Made by a program: the position numbers and the translations under genes. A stretch of 64,000 nt of DNA. Origin: Hondaea fermentalgiana (lineage: Eukaryota > Sar > Bigyra > Thraustochytrida > Thraustochytriidae). The notes under the pieces are model-generated. The model did no database searches. It was given only the letters and a program-made list of their open reading frames with translations, and was not told where the DNA came from. Shown here piece after piece: positions 62,878 through 64,000 of the stretch (the stretch's first letter is position 1; the number at the start of each line of letters is the position of its first letter). The DNA lies in contig NPFB01000019.1 of NCBI GenBank assembly GCA_014084085.1, positions 151,855 through 215,854 on the forward strand, written 5' to 3'.

Positions 62878-63634
62878 GGCCGTGCCTATCGTGTGACCAG
62901 CGCGTGCGTCCAAGCATGAACACTACCTCCACTTTTCTGTCAAAGCTCCATGCGCATCCTTCCTCCCTCTTCTACCCACCCGTCTATGCGTTGCAGCGCC
63001 ATCGATCATCCACACTATCACCCATGAATGCACTCTTGCGGATGCACGGAAATGCGCAACGCCTCCGCGTCCGGGCGCACACCCTTTTCCTCGCCCCCCA
63101 CAGTGCCGCAGCTGCGGCGCGTGCTTCGCTAGCGCTCGCTCGCGCGCGAGTCTTTCCTTCCCTCGACACTGGCCGAGGAAGAATGTGCAACACAAAAGCT
63201 TGCAACAGCGGCAGCGGCATCTGCGACTGCGACGCAATCCAGACCAGCCCCGTCTGCTGCACTGCTGCTGCTACCGACCAGCCAGGTGAGGGAGGAACTT
63301 GGAAAACGGAAAAGAAACGTCCTGGCGGCGCCGGCCGGCCTCGCTCTCGCACACGCGCTCCGCGTACAAGCTGCTGCTGCTGCACAACCTGCTGCTCAGG
63401 CTGCTGCACGAACAACCGAGAAGAAGAAAGGAGGTTTCCGACGGCCTATCAGCAGCAGCAGCTTACTCTGCGGCTCTTATCTGTTTTCAGGCTCCTGAGG
63501 ACAGAACAGCCTCTTTCTCCCTCGATTCCGTGTCCGCGAGGCGACAGACGAAGCGCCTCGCGGCGTGCGACGTACACGCACGCGCGATCGAGCGGCCAGG
63601 TCGAACGAGCGAACGAACGAACGAAACAGCGGCA

Positions 63635-63657
63635 TGGATGGATGGATGGATGGATGT
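63635..63657 (+). repeat. (GGAT)n tetranucleotide repeat
   Basis: About five GGAT units near the window end. Confidence 0.85.
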
Positions 63658-63948
63658 ATGGGACGAAATTTCGCGGCGCAGCAGCAGAATGCAAGCAAGC
63701 ACGACGGCGAGGCCGCTCGAGGCGATCGTTCGTCCGCACCGATCGCATCGCGGAAGAAGCCCAGGCCGCGAGGCGCAGCCCGCCCGCCGGCGCGGAGCGG
63801 AACGGCGCGCGCGAGGCCCACACGAGACGAGGCGGCTCGCAGGAATTGGAACCGGTCGAGTCCCAGGCTGAACCGGAGGCGGAGACGGGGCCAGGGCCAA
63901 GCACCAGGACGTCTCGAGCTGAGCTGAGCAGGGATGTGATCTGGTGCG

Positions 63949-64000
63949 ACGAGACGAGACGAGACGAGACGAGACGAGACGAGACGAGACGAGACGAGAC
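63949..64000 (+). repeat. (GAGAC)n pentanucleotide repeat, continuing past the window
   Basis: About ten GAGAC units run to the last base, so the full length is not seen. Confidence 0.9.

Larger units (their letters stand above)
62878..64000. other. Upstream region of the EF-hand gene to window end
   Basis: GC-rich non-coding sequence with (GAAC)n near 63607-63623, (GGAT)n at 63635-63657 and (GAGAC)n at the very end. Overlapping frames on both strands are compositionally biased and not called. Confidence 0.5.

Overview
The window is nuclear DNA of a eukaryote, most likely a thraustochytrid-like stramenopile (Labyrinthulomycetes). This is an inference from several features. Genes are long and almost intronless, with only one intron that I can support. 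UMP synthase is fused in the order OMP decarboxylase then OPRTase. There is a plant-type acetylornithine deacetylase, a SAS-6-like centriolar/apical protein, an animal-type R2R3 Myb, and a large LRR protein with a Trp/Cys-rich C-terminal half of a kind I associate with stramenopiles. Eighteen protein genes on both strands are supported, plus a truncated one at the left edge. There are two 100-N assembly gaps (30910-31009 and 52821-52920). No tRNA, rRNA, CRISPR array or transposable element could be supported.

Layout: 1-9.5 kb holds the end of a BUB3-like checkpoint WD40 protein, an IQ/B-box/WW scaffold, a glutathione S-transferase, a Nup43-like WD40 nucleoporin and an EGF-like multi-pass membrane protein. 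9.5-23 kb holds a polyQ R2R3 Myb factor, a 3.4 kb low-complexity divergent spacer, a 1360-residue LRR protein with a short first exon, and a triple-KH RNA-binding protein. 23-31 kb is a run of four minus-strand genes: SAS6-like, two tandem paralogous Cys-rich membrane proteins of unrecognised family, and a SWIM-finger protein fused to a kinase domain whose DFG motif reads NFE. 31-42.9 kb is an 11.8 kb stretch with no credible gene, made of short tandem words and purine or pyrimidine tracts. 42.9-64 kb holds an FCS/FLZ-like zinc-finger protein, acetylornithine deacetylase, a myristoylable LRRC57-like protein, branched-chain 2-oxoacid dehydrogenase E1-alpha, UMP synthase, a 2-oxoglutarate-dehydrogenase-type E1 with a large poly-Ser insertion, VPS53, and an EF-hand protein. 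The window ends in a (GAGAC)n repeat.

Functionally the genes are a normal eukaryotic mixture: cell division (BUB3, SAS6L), nuclear pore, Golgi/endosome tethering (VPS53), mitochondrial 2-oxoacid oxidation (two E1 enzymes), arginine/ornithine and pyrimidine synthesis. Most neighbours are convergent or divergent, so no operon-like logic is expected. The items most likely to be new are the tandem Cys-rich membrane pair, the SWIM-pseudokinase, the E1 enzyme with an insertion in its pyrimidine-binding domain, and the FLZ-like finger outside plants.
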